From Meridianimarinicoccus aquatilis (lineage in GTDB: Bacteria; Pseudomonadota; Alphaproteobacteria; Rhodobacterales; Rhodobacteraceae): 64,000 bases of DNA. Made by a program: the position numbers and the translations under genes. Location of the stretch: the NCBI RefSeq assembly GCF_004358675.1, contig NZ_SMZO01000007.1, positions 1 through 64,000 on the forward strand. The letters are read 5' to 3'. The notes beneath the pieces are model-generated. The model was not told the DNA's origin, searched no databases, and was given only the letters and a program-made list of their open reading frames with translations. Shown here in pieces: positions 7,147 to 17,733 of this stretch (position 1 is the first letter of the stretch; every line of letters begins with the position of its first letter).

Positions 7147-9528
7147 ATGCCGGATATTAGGGACATAATGCAGACCATGGAGTACGGCCCCGCGCCCGAG
7201 GACAACACAGAAGTCGTTCGCTGGCTGGACGGTCACGCCGCAGGGATCGGGCATTTTATCAACGGGGCGTTTGTTGCCCCCACCGGTCCGCTGGCAGAGG
7301 TGTGGAACCCCGCTAATGACACAGTGCTTGCAAGGCTTGGCCATGCTGGCGCACCCGAGGTGGACAGCGCCGTTGACGCCGCCCGCGCCGCGCAGCCCGC
7401 TTGGGCGGAGTTGCCTGGGCACGACCGGGCGCGATACCTTTATGCCATTGCGCGCCATATCCAGAAACGCGAACGGTTTCTGGCCGTGCTTGAGGCAATG
7501 GATAACGGCAAAACCATCCGCGAGACGCGCGATGGCGATGTTCCCTTGGCCGCGCGGCATTTCTATCATCATGCCGGCTGGGCCGAGCTTTTGGACAGCG
7601 AGTTTCCCGGTCAGGGCGCGATGGGCGTGTGCGGGCAGGTGATCCCGTGGAACTTCCCGCTTCTGATGCTGGCGTGGAAGGTTGCGCCCGCGTTAGCGGC
7701 GGGCAACACGGTTGTTCTTAAACCTGCCGATTTGACGCCGTTGTCTGCGCAGGCCTTCGCCGAAATCTGTGTCGAGGTTGGCTTGCCCGCGGGTGTTGTG
7801 AACATCGTGCAGGGCGATGGCGCGACAGGCGCGTTGGTGACCGGGCATCCGGGTGTGGACAAGGTTGCCTTTACCGGCTCGACCGAGGTCGGGCGCACCA
7901 TCCGCCGCCAGATCGCCGGGTCCGGCAAGGCGCTGACGCTTGAGCTTGGCGGCAAGTCGCCCTTCATCGTGTGCGAGGACGCTGATCTTGATGCCGCTGT
8001 CGAAGGGGTCGTTGATGCAGTGTGGTTCAATCAGGGCGAAGTCTGCTGCGCTGGCAGCCGGATCCTGGTGCAGGAAGGCATCGCTGCGGTGTTCATTTCC
8101 CGCCTCAAGGCTCGCATGAGCAAACTGCGCGTGGGTGATCCGCTTGATAAGACCATGGATATCGGCGCGATCGTGTCCAAGGCACAACTGAAGCGTGTTC
8201 AGGGGCTTGTGGCGCAGGGCCAGATCGAGGGCGCAGTATTTCACGGCAACCTGGGCGATCTGCCCGCCGCCGGTAATTTTTGTGCGCCGGGCTTTTTCAC
8301 ACAGACAAGTCCGGCGCACACCGTCAACCGCGAAGAGATTTTTGGCCCAATCGCAACGATTATGACCTTTCGTACGCAGGATGAGGCGGTGACACTGGCA
8401 AATGACACACGCTACGGGCTGGCGGCCACGGTGTTTTCCCAAGATATCGACCGCGCCATCGGCATCGCGGCCGGGCTGAAGGCCGGTGTCGTCTGGATCA
8501 ATGCGACCAACCTGTTTGATGCTGCCGCGCCCTTTGGGGGGATGCGCGAAAGCGGTTTTGGCCGCGAAGGCGGACGTTCGGGTTTGGAAAGCTACCTCAG
8601 GCCCGCATTCGCACCGTCTGGCGCACCGAGGCCTGCGCCCCGACTGTCGCCGGTAGCGCAGCCGCTTGGCGGTGAAAACGCGGGACCGGCAATTGACGTC
8701 ACAGCAAAGATCTACATTGGCGGCAAGCAGGTACGTGCCGATAGTGGGCAAAGCTATACGGTCACTGGACCTTCTGGCGCGGTTCTTGGTCAGGCGGCGC
8801 TTGGCAACCGCAAGGACATCCGCAACGCGGTTGAGGCGGCAACCAAGGCCACAGGTTGGGGCGGCGTGACGGCCCATAACCGGGCGCAGGTGCTGTATTT
8901 TCTGGCAGAGAATTTGGCGCAAAGGCGATCAGAGTTCGAAACGCTGCTGGCCGTTGTTTCAAACCCAAAACAAGCCGCCGCTGAAGTGGAGGCCGCGATC
9001 CGCCGCTGTTTCTGGTACGCGGCGCAGGCCGACAAGTTTGATGGGGCGGTGCAGGCCACCAAGTCGCGTCACGTCACCTTGTCCCTGAAAGAGCCTTGGG
9101 GCGTAATGGGCGTGGTCTGCCCGGATGAAGCACCGCTTTTGTCCATGCTCTCGCTGATCTTGCCGGGGCTTGCCATGGGCAACCGGGTGGTGGCCATTGC
9201 GTCGCAAAGCGATCCGCTGGTGGCCGCGCGGTTCTATCAGGTACTTGAGACATCTGATGTACCTGCTGGGGCTGTCAATCTTGTTACTGGTCCGCAAGAT
9301 GCACTGACCAAAACGCTGGCCGAACATGACGGTGTGCAGTGCCTGTGGCATTGCGGCAGTGCGGAGGCCGCGGCGCAGATCGAAAGCTGGTCCGCGGGAA
9401 ACTTGAAAGCGACATGGTGCGACGGCGGCGTGATGCGGGACTGGCTCGATCCAGTGCAGGGGCAGGGCCGCGATTTTCTGCGCCGAGCGACACAAGTCAA
9501 AACAATCTGGATCCCCTACGGGGAATAG
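7147..9528 (+). CDS. Two-domain aldehyde dehydrogenase, ALDH16 type
   Basis: NAD-dependent aldehyde dehydrogenase of 793 residues, far longer than ordinary ALDHs (about 500). Residues 1-490 form a complete ALDH domain with PWNFPLLM, Glu266 in LELGGKSP and the nucleophile Cys300 in GEVCCAGSR. Residues from about 515 form a second, degenerate ALDH domain with the cofactor-fold segments (PWGVMGVVCPDE, VVAIASQSDP) but no catalytic Cys loop. This architecture matches the ALDH16 family; bacterial members keep the active Cys, unlike human ALDH16A1. GAGGA lies before the ATG and deoC ends 9 bases upstream, so the two are one operon. The physiological substrate is unknown; acetaldehyde from DeoC is a reasonable inference. 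Confidence 0.9.
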   Translation: MPDIRDIMQTMEYGPAPEDNTEVVRWLDGHAAGIGHFINGAFVAPTGPLAEVWNPANDTVLARLGHAGAPEVDSAVDAARAAQPAWAELPGHDRARYLYAIARHIQKRERFLAVLEAMDNGKTIRETRDGDVPLAARHFYHHAGWAELLDSEFPGQGAMGVCGQVIPWNFPLLMLAWKVAPALAAGNTVVLKPADLTPLSAQAFAEICVEVGLPAGVVNIVQGDGATGALVTGHPGVDKVAFTGSTEVGRTIRRQIAGSGKALTLELGGKSPFIVCEDADLDAAVEGVVDAVWFNQGEVCCAGSRILVQEGIAAVFISRLKARMSKLRVGDPLDKTMDIGAIVSKAQLKRVQGLVAQGQIEGAVFHGNLGDLPAAGNFCAPGFFTQTSPAHTVNREEIFGPIATIMTFRTQDEAVTLANDTRYGLAATVFSQDIDRAIGIAAGLKAGVVWINATNLFDAAAPFGGMRESGFGREGGRSGLESYLRPAFAPSGAPRPAPRLSPVAQPLGGENAGPAIDVTAKIYIGGKQVRADSGQSYTVTGPSGAVLGQAALGNRKDIRNAVEAATKATGWGGVTAHNRAQVLYFLAENLAQRRSEFETLLAVVSNPKQAAAEVEAAIRRCFWYAAQADKFDGAVQATKSRHVTLSLKEPWGVMGVVCPDEAPLLSMLSLILPGLAMGNRVVAIASQSDPLVAARFYQVLETSDVPAGAVNLVTGPQDALTKTLAEHDGVQCLWHCGSAEAAAQIESWSAGNLKATWCDGGVMRDWLDPVQGQGRDFLRRATQVKTIWIPYGE

Positions 9529-9537
9529 TCAGCCACG

Positions 9538-9570
9538 AAAAAGGGCACCGCGGCGCAACGCCGGGTGCCC
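9538..9570 (-). terminator. Rho-independent terminator of the rfb operon
   Basis: GGGCACC(G)CGGCG-CAA-CGCCGGGTGCCC (9543-9570) forms a 12-bp stem with one bulged G and a 3-base loop. On the minus strand it is followed by five T (9542-9538) and lies 24 bases after the rfbA stop. On the plus strand there is no T tract, so it mainly serves rfbA. Confidence 0.85.
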
Positions 9571-9594
9571 GAAATTCAAGCCTTGGCCGGGGTG

Positions 9595-10470
9595 TTACTC
9601 GACCGCCAGCGTCTTCAGGTATTCGCCGTAGTCGTTCTTGCGATAGGTTTTCGCGGCTTCCAGAAGCTTGTCCTTGTCGATCCATCCCTGTTCGAAGGCG
9701 ATTTCTTCGAGGCATCCGACTTGCTGGCCTTGGCGAAGGGTGAGGGTGCGTACGAAATTACCGGCATCAAGCAGGCTGCCGTGAGTGCCCGTATCGAGCC
9801 AAGCATAGCCGCGGCCCATCTTTTCGACGCTCAGCAGTCCTTCGTCGAGATACATTTCCAGAAGAGTCGTAATTTCAAGCTCGCCGCGGTCAGACGGTTT
9901 GACTTCGCGGGCGCGGGCGGGGGCAGTTCCATCGAGGAAATAAAGCCCGGTGACCGCGTAATTGGATGGCGGCACTTCTGGCTTTTCGATGATCTGCTCG
10001 GCCTGTCCCTCTGCGTTGAACTTGACCACGCCATAGCGTTCAGGGTCGGCCACGCGATAGCCGAACACCGTCCCGCCCGTGTCTTTGGCCCCGGCTGATG
10101 CCAGAAGTTTCGGCAGTCCGTGCCCGAAAAAGATGTTGTCGCCCAAGCACATGGCCGATGGCGCGCCATCAAGGAAGTCTTCGGCCAGGATATAGGCCTG
10201 TGCCAGCCCGTCGGGGCATGGCTGGGTGATATAGGTGATGGAGATGCCCCATTGCGACCCGTCGCCAAGCGCGCGCTTGAACTGGTCCTGATCGACCGGC
10301 GTGGTGATCATCGCGATCTCGCGGATGCCCGCCAGCATCAGCACCGAGATCGGGAAATAGATCATCGGCTTGTCATAGATCGGCAAAAGCTGTTTCGAAA
10401 CGCCTTGCGTGATCGGGTAAAGCCGGGTGCCAGATCCCCCAGCAAGGATGATACCTTTGCGGTCGGTCAT
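9595..10470 (-). CDS. rfbA: Glucose-1-phosphate thymidylyltransferase
   Basis: Makes dTDP-glucose from dTTP and glucose-1-phosphate, the first step of dTDP-L-rhamnose synthesis. The 291-residue length is normal. The nucleotidyltransferase signature GGSGTRLYPIT is near the N-terminus, followed by KQLLPIYDKPMIYFP, and LGDNIFFG carries the metal-binding Asp. It is the last gene of rfbC-rfbB-rfbD-rfbA and overlaps rfbD by four bases (ATGA). A terminator follows. Product feeds O-antigen, exopolysaccharide or other rhamnosylated glycans. Confidence 0.96.
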   Translation of the reverse strand: MTDRKGIILAGGSGTRLYPITQGVSKQLLPIYDKPMIYFPISVLMLAGIREIAMITTPVDQDQFKRALGDGSQWGISITYITQPCPDGLAQAYILAEDFLDGAPSAMCLGDNIFFGHGLPKLLASAGAKDTGGTVFGYRVADPERYGVVKFNAEGQAEQIIEKPEVPPSNYAVTGLYFLDGTAPARAREVKPSDRGELEITTLLEMYLDEGLLSVEKMGRGYAWLDTGTHGSLLDAGNFVRTLTLRQGQQVGCLEEIAFEQGWIDKDKLLEAAKTYRKNDYGEYLKTLAVE

Positions 10471-11330
10471 TTTGCGATGGCTCCAAGGTCATTGAGGATA
10501 TCGGTGAGACCCGCGTGCCAGTCGGGGCGGGGCAGGCCGAACACTTCTTCGGTCAGGCTGTTATCAAGGCGCGAATTGCGTGGCCTGCGTGCGGGGGTGG
10601 GATAGCTGCTGGAGGGGATATCCACCACCTCGCAGGTGACGCCGGCCTGGCGAAAGATCTCGCGTGCGAAATCGGCCCAGCTGACATCCGGCCCGCCCGT
10701 GACGTGATAGGTGCCTGACACGGTGGCGTCGGTAACCAGCCGTTCTGCTGCCAGCAGGCAGGCATCGGCCAGATCCGCTGCCGGGGTCGGCCCGCCGATC
10801 TGGTCGGCCACGATGGTCAGCTGGTCGCGCTCTGCGCCCAGGCGCAGCATCGTCTTGATGAAGTTGTTACCATGGGCTGAGACCACCCAGGAAGTGCGCA
10901 AGATCGCGTGCGGCCCTTCGGTTCCGCGCACGGCCAACTCGCCAACCAGTTTGGTTCGGCCATAGGCGCCAAGCGGGCCGGTGGGGGCATCCACCGAAAA
11001 CGGCTGCTCCCCGCTGCCGTCAAAGACGTAATCGGTGGACACCAGCACAACCGGCACACCCTTTTCCGCAGCCGCCCGCGCGATGGCGCCCGGCGTGGTG
11101 CCATTGACCGCCAAAGCCAGCTCTTCGTCGGTTTCGGCCTTGTCCACGGCGGTATAGGCTGCCGCAATGATGACGGCTTGTGCGTCGCTGTCCGTGACCA
11201 TCTGTGCGCAGGTCTCGGGCTGTGTGAAATCTGCTTCGAATTCGTCGCGCACGTCAAGAACATGCGCCCCGGCCCGTCGTTGCAATTCGATGCCCAGTTG
11301 CCCGGACTTGCCGAAAACCAGAAACTTCAT
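10467..11330 (-). CDS. rfbD: dTDP-4-dehydrorhamnose reductase
   Basis: SDR-fold enzyme that reduces dTDP-4-keto-L-rhamnose to dTDP-L-rhamnose, the final step of the pathway. It has 287 residues. The N-terminal nucleotide-binding motif is [17 protein letters not shown] is typical of RfbD, and the catalytic Tyr and Lys lie in YGRTKLVGE. It overlaps rfbB upstream and rfbA downstream by four bases each, which implies coupled translation. Confidence 0.96.
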   Translation of the reverse strand: MKFLVFGKSGQLGIELQRRAGAHVLDVRDEFEADFTQPETCAQMVTDSDAQAVIIAAAYTAVDKAETDEELALAVNGTTPGAIARAAAEKGVPVVLVSTDYVFDGSGEQPFSVDAPTGPLGAYGRTKLVGELAVRGTEGPHAILRTSWVVSAHGNNFIKTMLRLGAERDQLTIVADQIGGPTPAADLADACLLAAERLVTDATVSGTYHVTGGPDVSWADFAREIFRQAGVTCEVVDIPSSSYPTPARRPRNSRLDNSLTEEVFGLPRPDWHAGLTDILNDLGAIAK

Positions 11331-12367
11331 GCTTTAGCTCCAAGCCGTTCGCCGACGCCGGCTCGGTCCTGCAGGGCTTTCCACCACTCTTCGTTCTCAA
11401 GATACCACTGCACGGTTTTCTCAAGCCCTTCATCCAGCGTCACGGAAGGACGCCAGCCCAGTTCGGTGCGGATGCGGGTGGGGTCAATCGCATAGCGAAG
11501 ATCATGGCCGGGACGGTCTGTCACAAAAGCGATCTGTTCCGAATAGGCCGTGCCCTTTGGGCGCTTTTCGTCAAGGATTGCACAGATCTTGCCGACGATG
11601 TCGATGTTCGTCGCCTCGTTCTCGCCGCCGATATTATAGGTGCGCGCGTTCTCGCCCTTTTCCAGAACGGTCAAAAGCGCGTCGGCGTGATCTTCGACAT
11701 ACAGCCAGTCGCGCACGTTCTCGCCCTTGCCATAAACCGGGATCGGATCACCCGCGAGCGCCTTGAGAATGACCACCGGGATCAGCTTTTCAGGGAAGTG
11801 GTAGGGGCCGTAATTATTGGAACAGTTGGTCAGCACGAAGGGCAAGCCATAGGTCTCGCCCCAAGCGCGGACAAGATGATCTGACGCCGCCTTGGACGCG
11901 GAATAAGGCGAGTTGGGCGCATAGGGCGTGTCTTCGGTGAATTGCCCGGTGGCACCCAGCGTACCGTACACTTCGTCCGTCGAAATGTGGTGGAACCGGA
12001 AGTCTGCTGGTTTGCCTGCCTTCACCCAATAGGCACGCGCCGCGTTGAGCATCTCGAAGGTGCCGTTCACGTTCGTCTCGATAAACGCACCGGGCGCATC
12101 AATCGACCGGTCCACATGGCTTTCCGCAGCAAGATGCATGACCTTGTCGGGCTTGTGTGCGTCAAAGATCCGCTCAAGCGCGGCGCCGTCGCGAATATCG
12201 GCATGCTCAAAGCTGTAAAGCGGGCTATCGGAAACCGGCGCAACATTGTCGAGGCAGGCCGCATATGTGAGCGCATCAAGGTTCACCACCTCGTGCCCGC
12301 GTAAAACTGCCAGCCGCACCACTGCGGACCCGATGAACCCGGCGCCGCCGGTTACAAGAATTTTCAT
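11327..12367 (-). CDS. rfbB: dTDP-glucose 4,6-dehydratase
   Basis: Extended SDR that converts dTDP-glucose to dTDP-4-keto-6-deoxyglucose using tightly bound NAD+. The start at 12367 gives 346 residues and puts the Rossmann motif GGAGFIGS at residue 6, as in the family; an upstream in-frame start would add an unsupported 11 residues inside rfbC. The acid pair region STDEVYG and catalytic YSASKAASD are present, along with [17 protein letters not shown]. The gene begins 4 bases after the rfbC stop. Confidence 0.96.
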   Translation of the reverse strand: MKILVTGGAGFIGSAVVRLAVLRGHEVVNLDALTYAACLDNVAPVSDSPLYSFEHADIRDGAALERIFDAHKPDKVMHLAAESHVDRSIDAPGAFIETNVNGTFEMLNAARAYWVKAGKPADFRFHHISTDEVYGTLGATGQFTEDTPYAPNSPYSASKAASDHLVRAWGETYGLPFVLTNCSNNYGPYHFPEKLIPVVILKALAGDPIPVYGKGENVRDWLYVEDHADALLTVLEKGENARTYNIGGENEATNIDIVGKICAILDEKRPKGTAYSEQIAFVTDRPGHDLRYAIDPTRIRTELGWRPSVTLDEGLEKTVQWYLENEEWWKALQDRAGVGERLGAKA

Positions 12368-12371
12368 GGTC

Positions 12372-12935
12372 TCAGTCCTCAAACACAAACGGACTGTCAA
12401 AGTCCTTTAGAAGCGGGGCGGCGGCATCTTTCGCCGACAGGATCGCGCTTGCGACATCGACACCCCAGTCGATCCCCAGATCGGGATCGTCGAACCGAAC
12501 GGCCCCGTCGCAGTCCGGCGCGTAGACGTCAGAACATTTATACAAGAGTTCGCTGTCAGGTTCGAGAACAGAGAAGCCATGCAGGAACCCTTTGGGAATG
12601 AACAACTGGTTGCCGGCTGCAGCAGATAGTTCATAGGCAACCCATTTGCCGTAATGGGGCGATCCCTTGCGGATATCGACAGCCACATCCATCACCCGGC
12701 CCGCGCCGCACCGCACCAGTTTGTCCTGCGCATGGGGTGGTGCCTGAAAATGCAGCCCCCGCACAACACCAACCTCGCGCGACAACGAGTGATTGTCCTG
12801 AACGAACGTCACATCAACCCCGTGAGAGGCCATGACATCCTTATTGTACACCTCAGAGAAAAAACCTCGATCATCCCCAAAACGCCGCGGCGTCAGATGA
12901 AGAACCCCAGGCAGATCCGTTAACTCAACTTGCAC
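12372..12935 (-). CDS. rfbC: dTDP-4-dehydrorhamnose 3,5-epimerase
   Basis: Cupin-fold epimerase that inverts C3 and C5 of dTDP-4-keto-6-deoxyglucose. Residues such as [14 protein letters not shown], the catalytic-His segment RGLHFQAPP and the KGFLHGF stretch are typical of RfbC. GTG at 12935 was preferred because AGAGG lies 9 bases upstream; a TTG at 12941 is also open, only 3 bases from the same site. It is the first gene of the rfb operon and reads away from mrpA. The enzyme is about 187 residues, normal for the family. Confidence 0.94.
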   Translation of the reverse strand: MQVELTDLPGVLHLTPRRFGDDRGFFSEVYNKDVMASHGVDVTFVQDNHSLSREVGVVRGLHFQAPPHAQDKLVRCGAGRVMDVAVDIRKGSPHYGKWVAYELSAAAGNQLFIPKGFLHGFSVLEPDSELLYKCSDVYAPDCDGAVRFDDPDLGIDWGVDVASAILSAKDAAAPLLKDFDSPFVFED

Positions 12936-13172
12936 AGCCAAAAACCTCTGCTCACAACAACCTCAAGGGTCTTGTAGCGAATGGTTCAGGAAAGGTCACA
13001 TCGGAATTTTGGCGCAGTTCAAAGACAGATCAGACCGCGACCTTTCGGCACGATCCGGTCTGAGTGATGAAATTATGGTCAAGCCGACACGCCTTAGCCA
13101 AGAATCCAAGTCTGTTGCTATGGTGTTTCTCGCCGCCAGTTTCTAAGTTAAGCGGGACTTAGGGAGTGAGCC
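12936..13172. other. Divergent intergenic region between rfbC and mrpA
   Basis: This 237-base stretch must hold the promoters of the rfb operon (minus) and the mrp operon (plus). I see no ORF with a ribosome binding site and no strong hairpin with a T tract. The only clear signal is AGGGAG at 13161-13166, which serves the TTG start of mrpA. Promoter hexamers could not be fixed by eye. Confidence 0.5.
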
Positions 13173-15449
13173 TTGGCCCAAAATAGTGATCAATCCGCCT
13201 CGTTCTGGACGGCAGCAAGCATCGTACCGCCGCTAATAGCAGCAGGGCTGTTTGCCTTCTTTCTCTCATTTTTGCATCCGATCAGCGCCGGAGAGAGTGT
13301 GCGCCATGCTTGGGAATGGATTCCAAGCATGGGGGTTGAACTGAGCTTTTTTATCGATGGGCTTAGTCTGACCTTCGCGCTCTTGATCTCTGGTATCGGC
13401 GTGCTGGTCATGTTGTTCTCGGGCAAATACATGGCCGGAAATCCGCAGCATGGGCGGTTTTCCATGTATCTGGTCAGCTTCATGTTGGCCATGCTGGGTC
13501 TTGTTCTGTCAGATAACCTTTTGGGTTTGTTTGTTTTCTGGGAGCTTACAACGATCACATCCTTCTTGCTTATCGGGTTCAATCACGACAGCAAGCTTTC
13601 ACAGCGATCCGCCATGCAGGCTCTTTTGGTCACGGGGACAGGGGGGTTGGCTATGCTGGCCGGGTTCCTGCTGATCGGATCGGTTTCCGGCACAATGGAG
13701 CTTTCAGAGCTTCGCGGCATGGGCGATATTCTACGCGACAGCCCAATGTATTTGCCAATTCTGCTGTTGGTCCTGGCAGGTGCTTTCACAAAGTCGGCGC
13801 AATTCCCCTTTCACTTCTGGTTGCCCAACGCGATGGCCGCGCCAACGCCGGTCAGTGCGTATCTGCACTCGGCGACGATGGTTAAAGGTGGCGTGTATTT
13901 GTTGGCGCGAATGCATCCGAACCTGTCCGGTACAGATGTATGGCTTTGGACTTTGGTTGTTTTTGGGGCATTCACGACCGTGTTCGCATCGGTTCTGGCG
14001 CTTAAACAGAATGACCTGAAGCAGACGCTGGCTTACACAACGCTCATGGCACTTGGTGCGCTGGTCCTGTTTCTTGCCGCCCCGGGCGGCTATGCGATCA
14101 CCGCGATGGCCACGTTCCTTGTGGTTCATTCATTGTACAAAGCTGCGCTGTTCCTGATGATCGGGTGTGTCGATCATTCCACCGGGACGCGGGATGCCCG
14201 GCGGCTGGGCGGTTTGATTCGCCGGATGCCGATTACCGGGGTTGCGGGCGGCTTGGCAGCATTGTCGATGGCCGGAATGTACCCGTTCATAGGCTTCATC
14301 GGAAAAGAGTTGCTCTACAAGGCCGGGCTTGAAAGCCCCGCATCGGTGCTGATCGTCACGGGCGCAATTTTTCTGGCCAGTGCGCTGATGTTCGCGGTGG
14401 CCGGGGTTGTTGCCTTGAAACCGTTCTGGGGGTCTGCTGCGCACATGCCTCAGCTTGACCGGCCGATCCGCGAAGCCCCGATTCCAATGCTCGCCGGACC
14501 CGTCATTCTGGGTGTCGCCGGTCTGTTCTTCGGGCTGAACTCCCACGCTCTTCAACATGCTGTGACCGATCCGATCGTGGGTGCAGTGCTGGGCGATATG
14601 GAAAAAGCGAAAGACCTGCACCTTTGGGCCGGGGTGAACATGGCGCTGTATCTCAGCCTTGCAACCTTTGCGACAGGGTTGGTTTTGTACCTTTTCCACA
14701 AGACCCTGCGGGAAAGGCTGATCGCTGCCGGAGAGCGCCTGATGAGCTTCGATGCCAAGTGGGACAGCCTGCTGGTGGCGATCAATGCAGGGGCGGTCAA
14801 AGTCACTGCGCTGATCCAACCGGGCATTCTAAGCCGCTATCTGCTTGTTGTGTTTTCGACCATCACTCTGGCCATCGGCGGTACAATCCTTGCACGCGGT
14901 CTCGACATTGGGACGCCGGTCTTGGATGGCATCACATATGTCCACCTGATCGTATTCGGGTTGACCGTGTCAGGTGCGTTTGTGGCGGTCATCACCAATT
15001 CACGCATTGCAGCGATTGCCGGGCTGGGTGTGACGGGTATCGGCGTTGCGCTGGTGTTCATCCAGTTCGGTGCGCCCGACGTGGCGATCACGCAGATCTT
15101 GGTTGAAATGCTGGTTGTGGTTCTGTTCTCGGTCGCGGCGCTGAAGCTGCCGACATTGCCGCAGCGGCTGCCGTTTCACAATCGAGGCCTGCACGCCATC
15201 GTTGCGATCGGTTTGGGCGCCGTTGTGACCGGCGTTGTTATCGGCATCACATCGGTGCCGCTGAACATGAACCTGACCGAGTATTTCGAAAAGTACAGCT
15301 ACCCAATCGCGCACGGCAAGAACATCGTGAATGTCATTCTGGTGGACTTCCGCGCCTTTGATACGTTTGGGGAAATCTCGGTTGTCGCTGTCGCGGCCAT
15401 TTCGGCCTATGCGCTGCTCAAGCAACGCAAATCCGGAGGCACATCATGA
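13173..15449 (+). CDS. mrpA: Na+/H+ antiporter subunit A (MrpA/MnhA)
   Basis: Large membrane subunit of the Mrp-type cation/proton antiporter, related to NuoL of complex I. The 758-residue protein is almost entirely transmembrane helices. It shows the proton-antiporter core with the conserved [15 protein letters not shown] and the [34 protein letters not shown] region (read in parts), where a key Lys and His lie. The C-terminal part after about residue 590 is the MbhD/DUF4040-like module ([15 protein letters not shown]). The start is TTG at 13173 with AGGGAG 6 bases upstream. It overlaps mrpB by ATGA. First of seven genes; the complex exports Na+ and supports pH and salt tolerance. Confidence 0.95.
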   Translation: MAQNSDQSASFWTAASIVPPLIAAGLFAFFLSFLHPISAGESVRHAWEWIPSMGVELSFFIDGLSLTFALLISGIGVLVMLFSGKYMAGNPQHGRFSMYLVSFMLAMLGLVLSDNLLGLFVFWELTTITSFLLIGFNHDSKLSQRSAMQALLVTGTGGLAMLAGFLLIGSVSGTMELSELRGMGDILRDSPMYLPILLLVLAGAFTKSAQFPFHFWLPNAMAAPTPVSAYLHSATMVKGGVYLLARMHPNLSGTDVWLWTLVVFGAFTTVFASVLALKQNDLKQTLAYTTLMALGALVLFLAAPGGYAITAMATFLVVHSLYKAALFLMIGCVDHSTGTRDARRLGGLIRRMPITGVAGGLAALSMAGMYPFIGFIGKELLYKAGLESPASVLIVTGAIFLASALMFAVAGVVALKPFWGSAAHMPQLDRPIREAPIPMLAGPVILGVAGLFFGLNSHALQHAVTDPIVGAVLGDMEKAKDLHLWAGVNMALYLSLATFATGLVLYLFHKTLRERLIAAGERLMSFDAKWDSLLVAINAGAVKVTALIQPGILSRYLLVVFSTITLAIGGTILARGLDIGTPVLDGITYVHLIVFGLTVSGAFVAVITNSRIAAIAGLGVTGIGVALVFIQFGAPDVAITQILVEMLVVVLFSVAALKLPTLPQRLPFHNRGLHAIVAIGLGAVVTGVVIGITSVPLNMNLTEYFEKYSYPIAHGKNIVNVILVDFRAFDTFGEISVVAVAAISAYALLKQRKSGGTS

Positions 15450-15865
15450 ACTCACTCATCCTGTCCACTGCCACGCGGTTGATCGTTGCGATCCTGTTGA
15501 TGTTTTCGATCTTCATGCTGCTGCGGGGGCACAATCAACCGGGTGGCGGTTTCATCGGTGGCCTGATCGGCGCAACGGGCTTTGTTCTGTACGCCATCGC
15601 CAGCGGCACCAAAGAAGCCCGCGCGGCGCTCCGCGTTGCGCCCCAGCAAATGGCCATGGTCGGGCTGGGAATCGCGGCTGTGGCGGGGCTGGCATCGGCC
15701 CTGTTCGCGGACCCGCTGTTCACCGGGCAATGGCTGTTCATAGGCGCATCTGGCGACGATCACGGCCTGCCGCTGTCCACCGTCCTGATGTTCGATATCG
15801 GGGTCTATCTTGTCGTCATGGGCGGTATCCTGACCCTTGTCTTCGCGTTGGAAGAGGAAATCTGA
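15446..15865 (+). CDS. mrpB: Na+/H+ antiporter subunit B
   Basis: Small integral membrane subunit of the Mrp antiporter, 139 residues with about four hydrophobic helices. The segment [17 protein letters not shown] is the family hallmark of MnhB. It overlaps mrpA by four bases and precedes mrpC by three bases, so expression is tightly coupled. It acts only as part of the hetero-oligomeric complex. Confidence 0.94.
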   Translation: MNSLILSTATRLIVAILLMFSIFMLLRGHNQPGGGFIGGLIGATGFVLYAIASGTKEARAALRVAPQQMAMVGLGIAAVAGLASALFADPLFTGQWLFIGASGDDHGLPLSTVLMFDIGVYLVVMGGILTLVFALEEEI

Positions 15866-15868
15866 GAA

Positions 15869-16240
15869 GTGGAAACCCTGCTTGCCATCACGATCGGCTG
15901 CCTTGTGGCAGCGGGCGTTTATCTGATGCTGGCGCGCGATATGCTGCGCTTTTTGTTCGGTCTGACGCTTATTTCCAATGCTGTGAACCTTGCGATCTTC
16001 GCGTCTGGTCGCATTACCGTCGGCGGCGTGCCGCCCTTGGTGCCCGAAGGTGAGAAATACCCGGTTGGGGATGTCGCCAACGCGCTGCCGCAAGCATTGA
16101 TCCTGACCGCCATTGTGATCGGCTTTGGCCTGTTCGCGTTCAGCCTTGTGCTGGCGATGCGGGCCTATTCCGAACTTGGCACGCTTGATACGGACGCGAT
16201 GCTTTTGGCCGAATCCAACGACGAAGGTGACAAAGCATGA
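15869..16240 (+). CDS. mrpC: Na+/H+ antiporter subunit C
   Basis: NuoK-like subunit, 123 residues, with three predicted transmembrane helices. The motif VYLMLARDMLRFLFGLTLISNAVNL (read in part) and the end LTAIVIGFGLFAFSLVLAMR match MnhC. The start is GTG, three bases after mrpB, with GAGGAAA from the end of mrpB acting as the likely ribosome binding site. It overlaps mrpD by ATGA. Confidence 0.93.
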   Translation: METLLAITIGCLVAAGVYLMLARDMLRFLFGLTLISNAVNLAIFASGRITVGGVPPLVPEGEKYPVGDVANALPQALILTAIVIGFGLFAFSLVLAMRAYSELGTLDTDAMLLAESNDEGDKA

Positions 16241-17733
16241 GTTGGTATCTGACGCTACCGCTGATGACGCCGTTCGTCGTGGCCGTGCTGGCGTTTCTTC
16301 TGCGCAAAAATGGTGTGGGCCGGTGGGTTGCTGTAGTGGGATCGCTGATCGGTGTGGGCCTTTCGGCTCTGCTGTTCATGCAAATCCTGCGCGACGGAGT
16401 CGTTGTAGGGCAGATGGCTGATTGGCCTGCGCCTTATGGCATCACGCTTGCTGCGGATCTCTTGTCGGGCATCATGGTGATGCTCACGGCGCTCGCTGGT
16501 TTGGCGACGACCCTCTATGCCACGTCCGAGATCGATCCGGAACTGGAAGACCTTGGGTTCTTTGCGGTGCTGCAGTTGCTTTTGGGCGGGGTGACCGGCG
16601 CATTCCTGACAGGGGATTTGTTCAACCTTTATGTCTGGTTCGAGGTCCTTCTAATTTCGTCCTTCGGCTTGTTGATCATGGGCGGCACGCGCGAACAAAT
16701 CGACGGTGCGGTGAAATACGTGACGCTGAACCTTGTCTCGACGATCATGTTCTTGATTGGCCTCGGGTTCCTATACGGTGCGACCGGGACGCTCAACATG
16801 GCGGATCTTCGCGGCGCTGTGGATGCAAGCGAGCAACAGGGGTTGATCACTGTTCTGTCCATGTTCTTCCTGCTCGCGTTCGGGATGAAGGCAGCAATGT
16901 TCCCGCTCTTTGCGTGGCTGCCAGCGTCGTACCATACGCCGACCAGCACCGTTTCCGCGATCTTTGCCGGGCTTTTGTCCAAGGTTGGCGTCTATTCTCT
17001 GTTCCGAACCTTCACGCTGATCTTCGACAACGATGTTGGCTACACCCACACAATCCTGCTGTGGGTGGCTGGTCTTACGATGGTGGCCGGTATTCTTGGT
17101 GCGCTGGCGCAAACGGATGTGCGCCGTGTGCTGTCTTACCAGATCATCAGTTCGATCGGCTTTCTGCTCATGGGGCTAGCGCTTTATACGCCGTTGGCGA
17201 TTGCAGGTGCGGTCTTCTACCTGATCCACAACATCATCGTGAAAGTGAACCTGTTCCTTGTGGCAGGGGTGGCTGAACGGTTAACCGGCTCATCGCAGAT
17301 GTCGCGGATGGGCGGGCTTTACAAGACTGCGCCGCTGTTCAGTGTTCTGTTTCTGATCCCTGCCTTTGCACTGGCCGGCTTCCCGCCGTTGCCGGGGTTT
17401 TGGGCCAAGGTGCTATTGGTCAAAGCTGCGCTGGATGTGAACGCATGGGTGATGGCGGCGATTGCCTTGTCTGTCGGTCTGCTGACCATCTGGTCCATGA
17501 TGATCGTCTGGACCCGCGTTTTCTGGGACCCACACCCAGATGGGCTTGAGCCAACGCTGTCGGACCTTGGTGATGACAAGTGGCCCTTGCTGTTGCCGAT
17601 TATCGCGTTGGGTGCCATGACAATCCTGATCGGGATATTCCCGCAGAACTTCGTGGTCCTTTCAGAGCAGGTCGCGGCGCAATTGCTGGACCCACAGCCA
17701 TATGTCGACGCAGTCTTGGGAGCAGCGAAATGA
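16237..17733 (+). CDS. mrpD: Na+/H+ antiporter subunit D
   Basis: NuoM/NuoN-like antiporter subunit of 498 residues with about fourteen transmembrane helices. Conserved features include YVWFEVLLISSFGLL with the membrane Glu, and AAMFPLFAWLPASYHTPTS with the Lys and His region shared with complex I antiporter subunits. A later Lys-containing helix HNIIVKVNLFLVAG is also present. It overlaps mrpC and mrpE by four bases each. Confidence 0.95.
   Translation: MSWYLTLPLMTPFVVAVLAFLLRKNGVGRWVAVVGSLIGVGLSALLFMQILRDGVVVGQMADWPAPYGITLAADLLSGIMVMLTALAGLATTLYATSEIDPELEDLGFFAVLQLLLGGVTGAFLTGDLFNLYVWFEVLLISSFGLLIMGGTREQIDGAVKYVTLNLVSTIMFLIGLGFLYGATGTLNMADLRGAVDASEQQGLITVLSMFFLLAFGMKAAMFPLFAWLPASYHTPTSTVSAIFAGLLSKVGVYSLFRTFTLIFDNDVGYTHTILLWVAGLTMVAGILGALAQTDVRRVLSYQIISSIGFLLMGLALYTPLAIAGAVFYLIHNIIVKVNLFLVAGVAERLTGSSQMSRMGGLYKTAPLFSVLFLIPAFALAGFPPLPGFWAKVLLVKAALDVNAWVMAAIALSVGLLTIWSMMIVWTRVFWDPHPDGLEPTLSDLGDDKWPLLLPIIALGAMTILIGIFPQNFVVLSEQVAAQLLDPQPYVDAVLGAAK

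Noticed and set aside
7693-8922. 409-codon open frame opposite the ALDH16-type gene
   Set aside because: Shadow of a strongly conserved coding region; no ribosome binding site and no recognisable motif.
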